DNA from: Maribacter halichondriae
Lineage (GTDB): Bacteria > Bacteroidota > Bacteroidia > Flavobacteriales > Flavobacteriaceae
Assembly (NCBI RefSeq): GCF_027474825.1
Contig: NZ_CP107030.1
Span: forward strand, 310,001-374,000
Direction: 5' to 3'
DNA: 64,000 bases
Shown here piece after piece: positions 50,781 to 59,135 of the stretch. Within the stretch, counting starts at the first letter, position 1, and each line of letters starts with the position of its first letter. Below the pieces are notes generated by a model. It saw only the letters and a program-made list of their open reading frames with translations. It was not told the origin of the DNA and did no database searches. The position numbers and the translations under genes were made by a program.

Positions 50781-50834
50781 TTTGTAACAGAGTAAGGGTA
50801 ATTTCTTCATTTTTTTGTAACAAAGTCAGGGTAA
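50781..50834. repeat. Pair of 21-base direct repeats
   Basis: TTTGTAACAGAGTAAGGGTA at 50781 and TTTGTAACAAAGTCAGGGTA at 50814 (20 of the 21 bases shown) differ at two places; starts are 33 bases apart, about three helical turns. They lie in the ~490-base gap between hipB and the mobilization operon. They could be protein-binding iterons. No gene is supported in this gap. Confidence 0.5.
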
Positions 50835-50958
50835 ATATTGTACTAAAATGAGCCTAGCGTACTATACCAATATTAGCCCTGTATGCGAAATATCTCAAAA
50901 AGTTATATTGAAACATGACAATTCATAACCTTTTTCTTCCTTCCCCCTATCCACAAAA

Positions 50959-50976
50959 AGTGCCCATAAGGGCACT
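50959..50976 (-). terminator. Terminator of the mobilization operon
   Basis: AGTGCCC-ATAA-GGGCACT, a perfect 7-bp stem. On the minus strand it is followed by TTTTTGTGG. It is the first strong hairpin after the last mob-operon gene, which ends at 51144. Confidence 0.65.
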
Positions 50977-51082
50977 AATTCCCATTGACTAAACACATTG
51001 ATTTATTCATATTTGAATGGTAATTTCTGTTTGGGGTAAGTCCGTCCCAAATCTTACCTTAAAACTTTGCGCATGGATCCTG

Positions 51083-51131
51083 TCCGGTTTTTGTAGCGAT
51101 TCCGGCAGATTAGCGTTAAGCAAAAACCGGA
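51083..51131. repeat. Long-arm inverted repeat next to the mob operon end
   Basis: TCCGGTTTTTG (51083-51093) is the exact complement of CAAAAACCGGA (51121-51131), leaving a 27-base loop. It is just past the stop of the 155-residue membrane protein gene. It may be part of the transcript end or a DNA site used in transfer. Confidence 0.45.
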
Positions 51132-51143
51132 TAGGGCGCACCC

Positions 51144-51611
51144 CTACTCTCGATTTGGAACGCTGTCCTGCTTTTTGGCCCACCTTTGAAAATCCCTGTA
51201 GATGACTTCGTGATCTTCAAAATAGCCCCTTGCCCGGCCAAGGCCTTCCTGTCTAGCTGTACTTACAGCATCCTGCATTTTAAGTTCATAGTTGATATAA
51301 TAGTAGCCGAAATAACTGAACGCAATGGTATTGATAATTACATAGATATAGAACAACGCAAGCTCCCATTTTGGCGTCCATCTGGACTTCTCAATTTTTT
51401 CAAGGACTTCCTCCATCCGTTCTTCGTAGGAATCCTTTGTGCGGTTCTGAAGCCTTAAGAATTCCTTGATTTGGAATTCTAGATGAGATGTATCCATTTT
51501 GATTTCTGTGTCATCATACTTTTTAGAAAGTTCTTCCAGTTTTCCAATGGAATTGTTGAACCCCGATATTTCTTGGGTAAGAACTTCCATAATTTCGTCC
51601 AGCTTTGCCAT
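51144..51611 (-). CDS. Membrane protein of the mobilization operon, unknown
   Basis: 155 residues. The first ~90 residues are charged and heptad-like (EVLTQEISGFNNSIGKLEEL; EERMEEVLEKIEKSR), probably a coiled coil; then one membrane segment LALFYIYVIINTIAFSYFGYYY, and a charged tail ending in QRWAKKQDSVPNRE. It starts 4 bases after the relaxase stop. Similar small anchored coiled-coil proteins follow relaxase genes in Bacteroidota mobilizable elements and may tether the relaxosome to the membrane; the role is inferred. Confidence 0.7.
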   Translation of the reverse strand: MAKLDEIMEVLTQEISGFNNSIGKLEELSKKYDDTEIKMDTSHLEFQIKEFLRLQNRTKDSYEERMEEVLEKIEKSRWTPKWELALFYIYVIINTIAFSYFGYYYINYELKMQDAVSTARQEGLGRARGYFEDHEVIYRDFQRWAKKQDSVPNRE

Positions 51612-51615
51612 AGTA

Positions 51616-52485
51616 TTACATTTCCATTCCTAATCCAATCGATTTTTTAACGGCCATTTTGATGGCCTTTTTTGCAATCGCCATCGCAAAGTTGGGCGAT
51701 ACGCCTACAGTTTTTCCAAGTAGCTTTAGGGAGTTGTCCTTTCCAATTTTTTGAGCGACGATTTCGTCAAACCCGATCCGCTCTGCAATCCTTCCCATGG
51801 ACATCGAACGGTGCACATCGCTTCCTTTCAGATTGTGGCCTTTGTATTCAAAGCGGAAACCCTGTAACAGATTTGACTTATTAATACTTGGTATAACTTC
51901 TACATCCCTTTGTTTCATCTGCTTGATGTATTGATCAAAATCCTTGGGTCTCATTTCCGTCATGACCTTTTCATGTATCTCCTTGATTTCCGCCCGTATA
52001 TCCTTAATCTTGTCCAGTTTCTGTTGTTGCACTTCCCTGACCGTTGTCATGCCCAATTGCCTTGCTACCTTTTCGGCAGCGAGTTGGCTCCGTTTTCCGA
52101 TATAGTTGTCCCTATAAGCTTTTCCCTCAAAATTTATCCGGTTCACGTATAAATGGATATGTATATGCCTCATGTTCCGATGGACAAATGCAATGGCCTG
52201 TCGTTCCTCTAATCTCATTTCCTTGACGAACCGTTCCGTGATTTCCCTTAGTTCCTTTTCCCTGAATTCCCGACCATCTTCTATGGTGGGACTCAACACA
52301 AAACTCATGGTGTTCTTTTCACATTTATGGTTCTGCATTTGTATAATCTTGAATTCCTGTGTAATCTCCTTGGGATTGTCCCCTGACAGATGTTGCCTAT
52401 AGACCACTTCGGCATCCTTTTCTTGATCCCATCCATAGCCCATGGAGGCTCCCGTATGCGATATGGATTTTCCCAAGCCTATCAT
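51616..52485 (-). CDS. Relaxase/mobilization nuclease
   Basis: 289 residues. It nicks oriT and pilots the strand in conjugative mobilization. The three-His motif is clear in AIAFVHRNMRHIHIHLYVNRIN (key part HIHIHLYVNR), and the catalytic Tyr probably lies near the N-terminus in SMGYGWDQEKDAEVVYRQH. The C-terminal half shows QGFRFEYKGHNLKGSDVHRS, as in other short MobB/MobP-type relaxases of this phylum. Its start overlaps the MobC stop by 4 bases, so translation is coupled. Frame intact. Confidence 0.88.
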   Translation of the reverse strand: MIGLGKSISHTGASMGYGWDQEKDAEVVYRQHLSGDNPKEITQEFKIIQMQNHKCEKNTMSFVLSPTIEDGREFREKELREITERFVKEMRLEERQAIAFVHRNMRHIHIHLYVNRINFEGKAYRDNYIGKRSQLAAEKVARQLGMTTVREVQQQKLDKIKDIRAEIKEIHEKVMTEMRPKDFDQYIKQMKQRDVEVIPSINKSNLLQGFRFEYKGHNLKGSDVHRSMSMGRIAERIGFDEIVAQKIGKDNSLKLLGKTVGVSPNFAMAIAKKAIKMAVKKSIGLGMEM

Positions 52486-52778
52486 TTCCGGAAACTCAAA
52501 AGGTGATTGCGTATCTCATTTGCCAAATGCACCACTTCATCGGCCAGTTTCGGGTTGCGTTTTCGGTACATGTTCCCGATGCGCTTAAAGTTGACTTCGT
52601 ACTTGGTCAGCATCTTGTACATCTCTATTTGTTCTTGGGTCAAACGCTCGATAATCCTATCATCAAAAGCAGCACGGCGACAATACTCGCTTATGGAAAG
52701 TCCACTCCTATCGGCCTTGACCCTAAGCAGTTTCTTCTCATAAATAGAACATCTAAATTGTACAAACTCCTTTTTCAC
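52482..52778 (-). CDS. mobC: MobC-like relaxosome accessory protein
   Basis: 98 residues. A ribbon-helix-helix N-terminus (EFVQFRCSIYEKKLLRVKADRSGLSISEYCRRA) is typical of MobC/TraJ-like nicking accessory proteins, which bind oriT and help the relaxase open DNA. The C-terminal helix NMYRKRNPKLADEVVHLANE is the MobC family signature. It overlaps the relaxase gene by 4 bases. The candidate oriT lies about 100 bases upstream of its start, the expected place. Confidence 0.87.
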   Translation of the reverse strand: MKKEFVQFRCSIYEKKLLRVKADRSGLSISEYCRRAAFDDRIIERLTQEQIEMYKMLTKYEVNFKRIGNMYRKRNPKLADEVVHLANEIRNHLLSFRK

Positions 52779-52880
52779 TTTTGGTATTTCTTAAATCTTA
52801 AAACCGTCCCTTTTTGAATTAATCCTAATCAAACTTCAACTTTAAATTATATATCGAAAACCCAATTAACAGTTCCTATT

Positions 52881-52936
52881 CTTTTGCGACCCATCGGGAG
52901 CAAAAGCGAGATTTGTCATGACAATGACACATCTCG
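52881..52936. other. Candidate oriT: two adjacent hairpins upstream of mobC
   Basis: The first inverted repeat is CTTTTGC (52881-52887) with GCAAAAG (52900-52906). The second, directly next to it, is CGAGATTTGTCAT (52907-52919) with ATGACACATCTCG (52924-52936), a 13-bp stem with one mismatch and a GACA loop. The 268-base gap around it is otherwise AT-rich and empty. Position upstream of mobC and the double-hairpin shape are typical of oriT. The nick site is not identified. Confidence 0.55.
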
Positions 52937-53046
52937 AATTATTACTTACTAATAATAATTGGTTACTATATTCATTTATATAATTTCTGTATTCATATAC
53001 TATTCTTAATCATTTTCTCGATTAAAAATTGATATTCAGTATTGAA

Positions 53047-53340
53047 TTATTTTTTCTTTTTAGGTGTAAATTTTTTATCAAATTGCCTATCCAAATAATC
53101 ATCGGTTAAATTAGGTTCGCCCAACAGCCAGGCATCGATAATATCCTTGTCGAAGAATTTTTGGCGGATGTGTTTGTTGCCGCCCATGGGTATCAAACGC
53201 AATTGGGTCAGTTTATAGATCTTGCTTTTTGAGAGTCCTGTGTAGGCCACAAGGTCATCTACGTTCATCACTTTCTTCTGATGGGAAAGAAGTCCCTTGA
53301 TATCCTTTAGGAGTTCTATCATGTCGTTTTCCGTTTCCAT
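53047..53340 (-). CDS. Helix-turn-helix (excisionase/MerR-like) DNA-binding protein
   Basis: About 97 residues from the ATG at 53340; the frame is open to 53367. A winged HTH of the excisionase-like type is clear: LVAYTGLSKSKIYKLTQLRLIPM with the wing NKHIRQKFFDKDIIDAWLLG. Such proteins lie between integrase and mob genes in Bacteroidota elements and either assist excision or regulate transfer. The basic tail KKFTPKKKK is usual. It is 270 bases upstream of mobC, separated from it by the candidate oriT. Confidence 0.82.
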   Translation of the reverse strand: METENDMIELLKDIKGLLSHQKKVMNVDDLVAYTGLSKSKIYKLTQLRLIPMGGNKHIRQKFFDKDIIDAWLLGEPNLTDDYLDRQFDKKFTPKKKK

Positions 53341-53449
53341 AGTTACAAGCTTTAAAAGCAGCCTCAAAAGCGGCCACTTGTGTTACAAATGTGCGATGCA
53401 ATGTAAATGGATGAAAGCAGATGGAAGGGCGAAAAGGGGAAATCTCCCC

Positions 53450-54151
53450 CTAAGATTTTTTAAATATCCCCAAAAAGTCGAAGAACGAGTCTATTAGTTC
53501 TTCAGTTTCTCTTGTTAAAGGGTTTTTATTATAACTTTTTGAAAGCTTCTTGGCGGAAATTAACTCCCCTTTATTGTAGATTTTCTCGGAGCGTTCAAAA
53601 GTTGATAGATGTAGTCCTTTTTTAAACGGCTTGAATTTTTCCAATATGTACTTTAGTTCGGCCTGGGTGCAATTGAAATGTAGCATGGATTCATGGTCGT
53701 CGAAATCGTACACCAGAACATTGTAGAAATGTTCGAATTCGTTCCGGTTTTCGTCCAAAAATTCATAACTAATCAATGAATTATATATCCTCCTCAGGAT
53801 ATGTTGGTTGAAATCCATATGGAAACCGACCAGTCTCATCGAAGGGTTCCTATATCGTTTTCTTAATTTGTCCTTATAGGCATCCGATATTAAAAGACTG
53901 AATGTAACAATGATGAACAGAACTATCGGAACCAGCGCAAGCCATAATTTTCCATAATCCCTGTACAGGTCGAATGCCGTATACAGAAAAAATATCCCGA
54001 AAAGAACCAGCCCGAATATAAGACCGTTGTTCCCCCTTTTCATAAAAGTGGCATAGTCCTCGTTGACCTTGGCTTTCTTTTCGTTCAAGGTCATAAGCCA
54101 ATCGGCGATATGGTCTATTATCTTTTTCACTATCCTAAAGCTTGATTTCAA
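53450..54151 (-). CDS. Membrane protein of the element, unknown
   Basis: 233 residues. Two membrane segments are close together (LIFGLVLFGIFFLYTAFDLY and LWLALVPIVLFIIVTFSLLI). The N- and C-terminal parts are cytoplasmic and charged; the C-terminal ~130 residues contain FDDHESMLHFNCTQAELKYI and KLSKSYNKNPLTRETEELID. I do not recognise the family. Its place between the defence-like cassette and the HTH gene suggests an element-maintenance function, but nothing shows it. Confidence 0.65.
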   Translation of the reverse strand: MKSSFRIVKKIIDHIADWLMTLNEKKAKVNEDYATFMKRGNNGLIFGLVLFGIFFLYTAFDLYRDYGKLWLALVPIVLFIIVTFSLLISDAYKDKLRKRYRNPSMRLVGFHMDFNQHILRRIYNSLISYEFLDENRNEFEHFYNVLVYDFDDHESMLHFNCTQAELKYILEKFKPFKKGLHLSTFERSEKIYNKGELISAKKLSKSYNKNPLTRETEELIDSFFDFLGIFKKS

Positions 54152-54187
54152 GATAGTTAAAAGAAATTATACCGCTTTTCATTTTCG

Positions 54188-54484
54188 ATGTCATGGGTCA
54201 TAAATTGGACAGAAGTATCCAATGTTTTTGTGGGTAGGGGAAGGAAAGGTCAAGCGGCCCTTCGCCACTTGTTCTTTCGCGCGGCACCGAGGGGGTCGGA
54301 AAAACCGGAACGGAAAGACTTCCCAGACGGACCGGTGAAACGTGTCCGTATGGGGAGGATTGAAGTGGAAGAGTTTGCCGACTTCCGCAGGGGCTTGAAT
54401 CTAGGGTATTGGTCTCTTTGTCAAGCCATGAATTCGCTTCATCGCTGGCCCGCATTTTCTTCGAGGGCCACGCGTAAAATTTAA
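54188..54484. other. GC-rich non-coding patch
   Basis: About 300 bases visibly richer in G and C (runs such as GCGCGGCACCGAGGGGG) than the AT-rich DNA on both sides. Frames are open on both strands over it, but neither translation has protein-like composition. It could be a fragment of foreign DNA or a structured RNA; I cannot name it. Confidence 0.45.
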
Positions 54485-54518
54485 AATGTCAATACCTGCC
54501 CGTTGTTATTGTTAGTCA

Positions 54519-54686
54519 CTAAATTCGTAAAAGTAATCGCTTTAGGGCTATGACTTTTTCCATAACACCCCTGATTTCATTCATTCTCTTTTGCGCGTAT
54601 TGATAGCTTGGATAACCCTCACATTCTTGAAAATTCTTACTAGTAGATTCGAGTGAATCTAAAATGAAGTTCAGGTCTAAAATGGT
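54519..54686 (-). other. Possible small reading frame without ATG start
   Basis: Read leftward, this gives about 55 residues of protein-like sequence (DLNFILDSLESTSKNF, YAQKRMNEIRGVMEKVIALK), predicted helical, ending at TAG. It is preceded in frame by TAA and, four codons earlier, by an ATG (MKDE-stop). It lies directly after the receiver-like gene. It may be a remnant or a small gene whose start is damaged by a base error. Confidence 0.3.
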
Positions 54687-54722
54687 TTATTCGTCCTTCA
54701 TAATACTTGAAATTTGGGTGTG

Positions 54723-56554
54723 TTAACCGACAAAATCATGTGGTTCTGCCTTTCGGGAAAGGTGCTTATAATAGCGATCCAGTAAGTAATTAGCACCATC
54801 GCTTTTTAACCGCATTATTCGTTTAATACCAAAGTTGAATTTGTCACCGGAATAAACTGTCGCTTTGCCAATATTGTGTAAAGGGGCTAATTTACAACCT
54901 ACTGAACTCAAAACCTTTTGTTTAGTTGCATTGTTCAAAGCTGCTAGTTTTGGAGTTAACTCTAAAATTTGTTTATTCTTTTTAGTATAGTATTTCAAAA
55001 GCTTTTCATATCTCATTTCCCATGCTGCACTCACCAAATCGGTATCAAATTTATTTGCGGAGAGGTTAATGTTTGCCTTACCATTTGAATTAAATACTGT
55101 AAGATCTAGGGCGTCCAGATCAACTCGATATTCGCTATTGAAGTATACAATACCCACGTTCTTTTTGCCCTCAATAAAATATTCCAGTTTGAATTTATTC
55201 GCATAATAATGCATTAACATTCCCGATTTCTTGAAATGTGATTCAATTTCCTTTTCAAGATTGTCCAATGAAAAAGTATTCAATTTTAGTAACATTGCTG
55301 TCTTAGCAGCCCTAACACCTCCACTTCCTCCCTTACTGGTACGCATCATTAGATCGCATTCTTGCGCTACAAGAATGTAAAGCCCTTTACCACTCCCCTC
55401 GTAGATTTCAAATACATCCCCATTTTCAAGCGGCAGGTGTAGTTCATTGATTTGGTTTCCTGGATGATAGATATCGTGATGTCGTAACGTTAATTTTTCC
55501 TTGTACGGTTGGTGATTGGCTGGGACATTAAATGTGATGTCACTTAACTCCTTTGCCCGTTTTATTGCTGGATTTACACCTTTGGCAAACTTCTTCCTGA
55601 CCATCAACTCCTTGATTTTTTGGTCATAAAGGTTATTTGCAATTCGCATTAGGGTATTTACCTCCCAAACACCCTCTCCATATGAACTTCGCAATATTGT
55701 ATGATCAAAGTCGTAGGTGTCTAATCTATTTAGTTTGTTTATAACTTCTTTATAGGCTTCTTCTATAATTTCGGTAGCTTTTTCTTTTATATCCTCACAA
55801 TGTTCATTCAAAAAGGTCTTTTTAATGCCATCGCATAGCTTTTCAGGATAATTGATGCGCTTTTTGGTTAAGGCAAAGAAGTCATTTTTTCTTAAAACAC
55901 CATTGGATTTCTCCACAATTTTGTCTCTTTCGGGAAGCTCTTTCGAAACCTCAGAAATTAGATGCGTTATCAGCGCACACACGATGTTCTTACCAGCTTT
56001 TGATTTTCTCGCTGATAGAATTAAATCCGTACCTGTTGTTGCCCCGCTTCTAAAGCGTTCCCCTTGGGCATACTTTAATTCTAGATCAAAGAGAATCAAT
56101 ACCTTTTTCTGGTTGGACTGATATTTTTTTCAATAGTTGCAAATAGATTATCCCAATTATCAGGACTTACAGTATGTAGCGTGCCAGCAGGAAAGTAGGA
56201 TTTTAATTTGCTGGTTCGATCATAATCAACACTGTCAAAGCTGACTTTATCGACTTTTGAAATAATTTCACTTTGGGATTCTTTGCTTAGTGTTCTCCAG
56301 TGTTTTTCTAGCTCATCTCCAAAAACATCTACATCCGGTACGTTAGTCTTAACTCCTTGGCCAAATATTTCTTTGAGTGCTTCTTGATTCTTTGCTTCAT
56401 ATAAATCTTTTGAATGACTTAAGATAGCTGGCAATGGATTGTAATCAAATAAATCATCTACATAGTAGACCTCTTCAATATGCATCAAATCAAGCAGTTG
56501 ATTTAACTTTTCAGGCGCACTTAGTTCCGGTATTGCAGTTGGTTTAGCTAACAT
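54723..56554 (-). CDS. Divergent receiver-domain protein of the putative defence cassette (frame broken in run 56104-56108)
   Basis: About 610 residues when joined: adding one A to the five-A run turns SPTRKRY-stop into SPTRKKVLILFDLELKY and links both frames. The N-terminal ~210 residues look like an unusual receiver: an acidic pair in VYYVDDLFDY (residues ~32-34) and a strand-end Asp in VLILFDLEL (~157), followed by GTDLILSARK and IVCALITHL. The two acidic sites are ~125 residues apart instead of ~45, so a large insertion is present. The C-terminal ~400 residues are of unknown fold, with YILVAQECDLMMRTSKGG as a striking conserved-looking segment. It begins 44 bases after the double-ATPase kinase and is probably its phosphorylation partner and the effector. 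Confidence 0.72.
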
Positions 56555-56598
56555 ATTTTTGTTTGCATTTTTTCATTAGGGAATGACCGCAGCCATGT

Positions 56599-59124
56599 TT
56601 AGTTGAAAGATGTACCTTCTTCCAGCTTCGTTTTTTTGTTTAGTAGCAGTATTTCACAGCCTTCAGATTCCAGCATTTGCTGTACAATGAACAAGCCGAG
56701 TCCCCTACCTATTTTTTTAGGTTTAGTGGTGATAAATGGCTGAAATATCCGGTCTTCAACAGTTGGATCTATACCGCTTCCATTATCATAAACCTGAATG
56801 ACGGGTTCACGAATTTCAAGGGTAATCTCTGGTAAGAATTGGGGTTCTCTCTTCTTTTTCTGTAAAAGCCAGTATTCTGAATTAATTATAATGTTATCAA
56901 GTATCTGGACCATCTTTCCTTTGTTAATGTTCAAATTGAAATCTGTCCCTTTATGTATTACCACAACCTTAATCTGTTTATCAAACCGATCTATGTAAAA
57001 CTCTTTGGTTTCTTCAATCAGGTCCGCAACGGCAATAATCTCCCTACTTTCCCTCACATACTTCAATGACGGCGCAAGATGACTCAATTGCTTTTTGAAT
57101 GACTTAGAAGCTCCCTTCACATGCTCAATAAAAAGCTTTACAGCCTGTATTCCATCAATAGTTAACTGACTCCTTATATGTTTACTAACTCGGTCAGTTT
57201 CGATTTCCAGCCTATCTAGAATGTTTGATAATTGATGAGATAGTGCTTCTGCCGTTAAGCCTAATCCTGCTAATTGTGAAAAGTCCGTTAACTGTTCCTG
57301 CAAACCCTCTATTTGCGGCTGTAAAAACTCGACATGTTTATCCAGAAGCTTTGCTTCTTCCAGCAAGCCTTCAACCTCTTCTAAATTACGGCTGGCCTGT
57401 TCTAGCAAACTCATGACCTCGTTTAACAAAGCCCTTTCATTTTCTCCAATACCTTTTTTTGAAAATTGCTCACTTGCCTTTATATGTAAGTCGCTGATTT
57501 TCTTGCGCGTATTTTGCGTCTTAATGGTAGATTTGTGTGCCTTTTCAGAGGCTTTTTTAAGACTTGTAAAGGATTCGCTTATCGATAATATATTGCCTGC
57601 TTCCTTGGCGACTTTTGATCGATAATCATTTAAGCTTCTTCGAGTACTCTCCAAAGTATCATTAATACGCTCTACGATTTCACCCATAAAGCGGTGAAAA
57701 TTTCGGGAATAGGGACTGTCCATAAAACCTTCGCGATCTGTCTTCTCCCTAAGGTTGCTATTCTCCTTCGCTGTAATTGCAACATAACCAATTACGTTGC
57801 CAGGGCGTAGGCCATAGATTGAACTACCAGAAGTTGCTCCTTGTGATAGTTTAAGCCAATCCTGTCCGTCTATACCATACGGTTTTATTCCGAAACCATC
57901 TCTAAAAACACGAATTCCGACCTGGTTTTGCACAATGCGTTTAAATTCCGACAATGAGTCAAACGCTTGATTAATAGTATCAGAGTCTTTGAAAAAGAAA
58001 TCGTCTATTTCTCCATTGAACTCACCTGGATGAGCTAGTGATAATCTATCTGGTTTACTATCATCCTTTATAATCCATGATACTTTTGAAATATCAGCTA
58101 AAGATTTCTCTATCGTAAAAGTAAAAAGCTGACCTTTTTTGCCTGAATACTCAACGTTGGTAAGATGATATTTTTTGTTATTTTTCGGGTCAGTTAGAAA
58201 ACTGAAGAAGTTTGCCCCATTATCAGGCATAATATTTTGCTCATAAAATTTTAAAGCATCTCCTCCTCCTCCTGCCAGTTTGCGCAGTTTTACTTCTCCA
58301 GTTAGCATTAGTTTGTCTTCTGTTATTTTATAAGTATAACTTGAGACACTATTCTGTCTAACCCTTTCACTTAGTTCATCAAGGTCTTCATTTTTACCGT
58401 TCAGCTTTAGATAAACATCGAAAATTCGTTTTTCCTTAAAAGGGAAAACCATTTGCGAAATTTGTCCTCTGAACCTATCCCACGAACTGCCCTTCCATTT
58501 TTGTGGATCTCGAAGCTTGGTTATGACTAGCTTTGTTCCTTGTTCATTCTTGACTTTTTTATTATAGCCCAAATGTAAAGGGACCGATGTTAAAGAAACA
58601 TCATCCTTAAATTCAGACCAATCAAATGCTACATGGTTACTTTTTTCTTTCCCTTGTTGCCCTGTAAACATTTCGAGACGGTCACCCAATTTCTGCGTAC
58701 TTAGACGCCCTACCCCTTTTCGCCTAAGGGTGTTCTTTCTTTTGGTGTGGTATGTCCTTCCAGTTTGAATTGCTTTTTGAATGACAATGATATTTTCATC
58801 CACTTGTCGCGTATGTCGCTTTCCGACATACCAAATCCATCATCATGAATAACAATATAGCCTGGTAAAGTATTTTTATAAAAGCAATCTGGATTTGCAT
58901 ACTTGTCATTCGTATTTACTTCCACAATTACCCAATCGGCATCAGCATCGTAGGCATTTTTCACCAACTCCATAATGGCTGTCACTTCGTCTGTGACCAG
59001 TTCTTCCCCTAATTGCCTGATTACTGCGGCACTAATATCGAAATGCGGTTTTTCAGCCAAGTTTTCTAAAGATTAAAATGTCCTCAGTATTTATTAGTGC
59101 CGAAATAGAGTTTCGCTTTGCCAT
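56599..59124 (-). CDS. Double-ATPase protein: Hsp90/MutL-like GHKL plus histidine kinase (frame broken in run 58713-58716)
   Basis: About 820-840 residues when joined. Residues ~1-130 are a GHKL ATPase (MELVKNAYDADAD, VIHDDGFGMS, GEKGVGRLSTQKLG); a transducer-like domain with FRDGFGIKPYG follows near ~385. A coiled coil (~490-590) leads to a possible phospho-acceptor His in TAEALSHQLSNIL (~608), then a second ATPase: N-box LDNIIINSEY, DNGSGIDPTVEDRIFQPF, and GRGLGLFIVQQML. One G added to the four-G run joins the frames. The visible long frame begins with TTG at 59060; removing one A at 59062-59065 would extend it to the ATG at 59124 (MAKRNSISALINTEDIL), 11 bases after the methyltransferase stop. 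Likely a sensor kinase of nucleic acid or infection; inferred. Confidence 0.8.
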
Positions 59125-59135
59125 TCGCTTCCGAA

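Noticed and set aside
54188-54484. Overlapping frames of 98 and 85 residues on the two strands
   Set aside because: Both translations have low-complexity, Arg/Ser/Pro-rich composition without domain signs and lie in a GC-rich patch that opens frames by chance.
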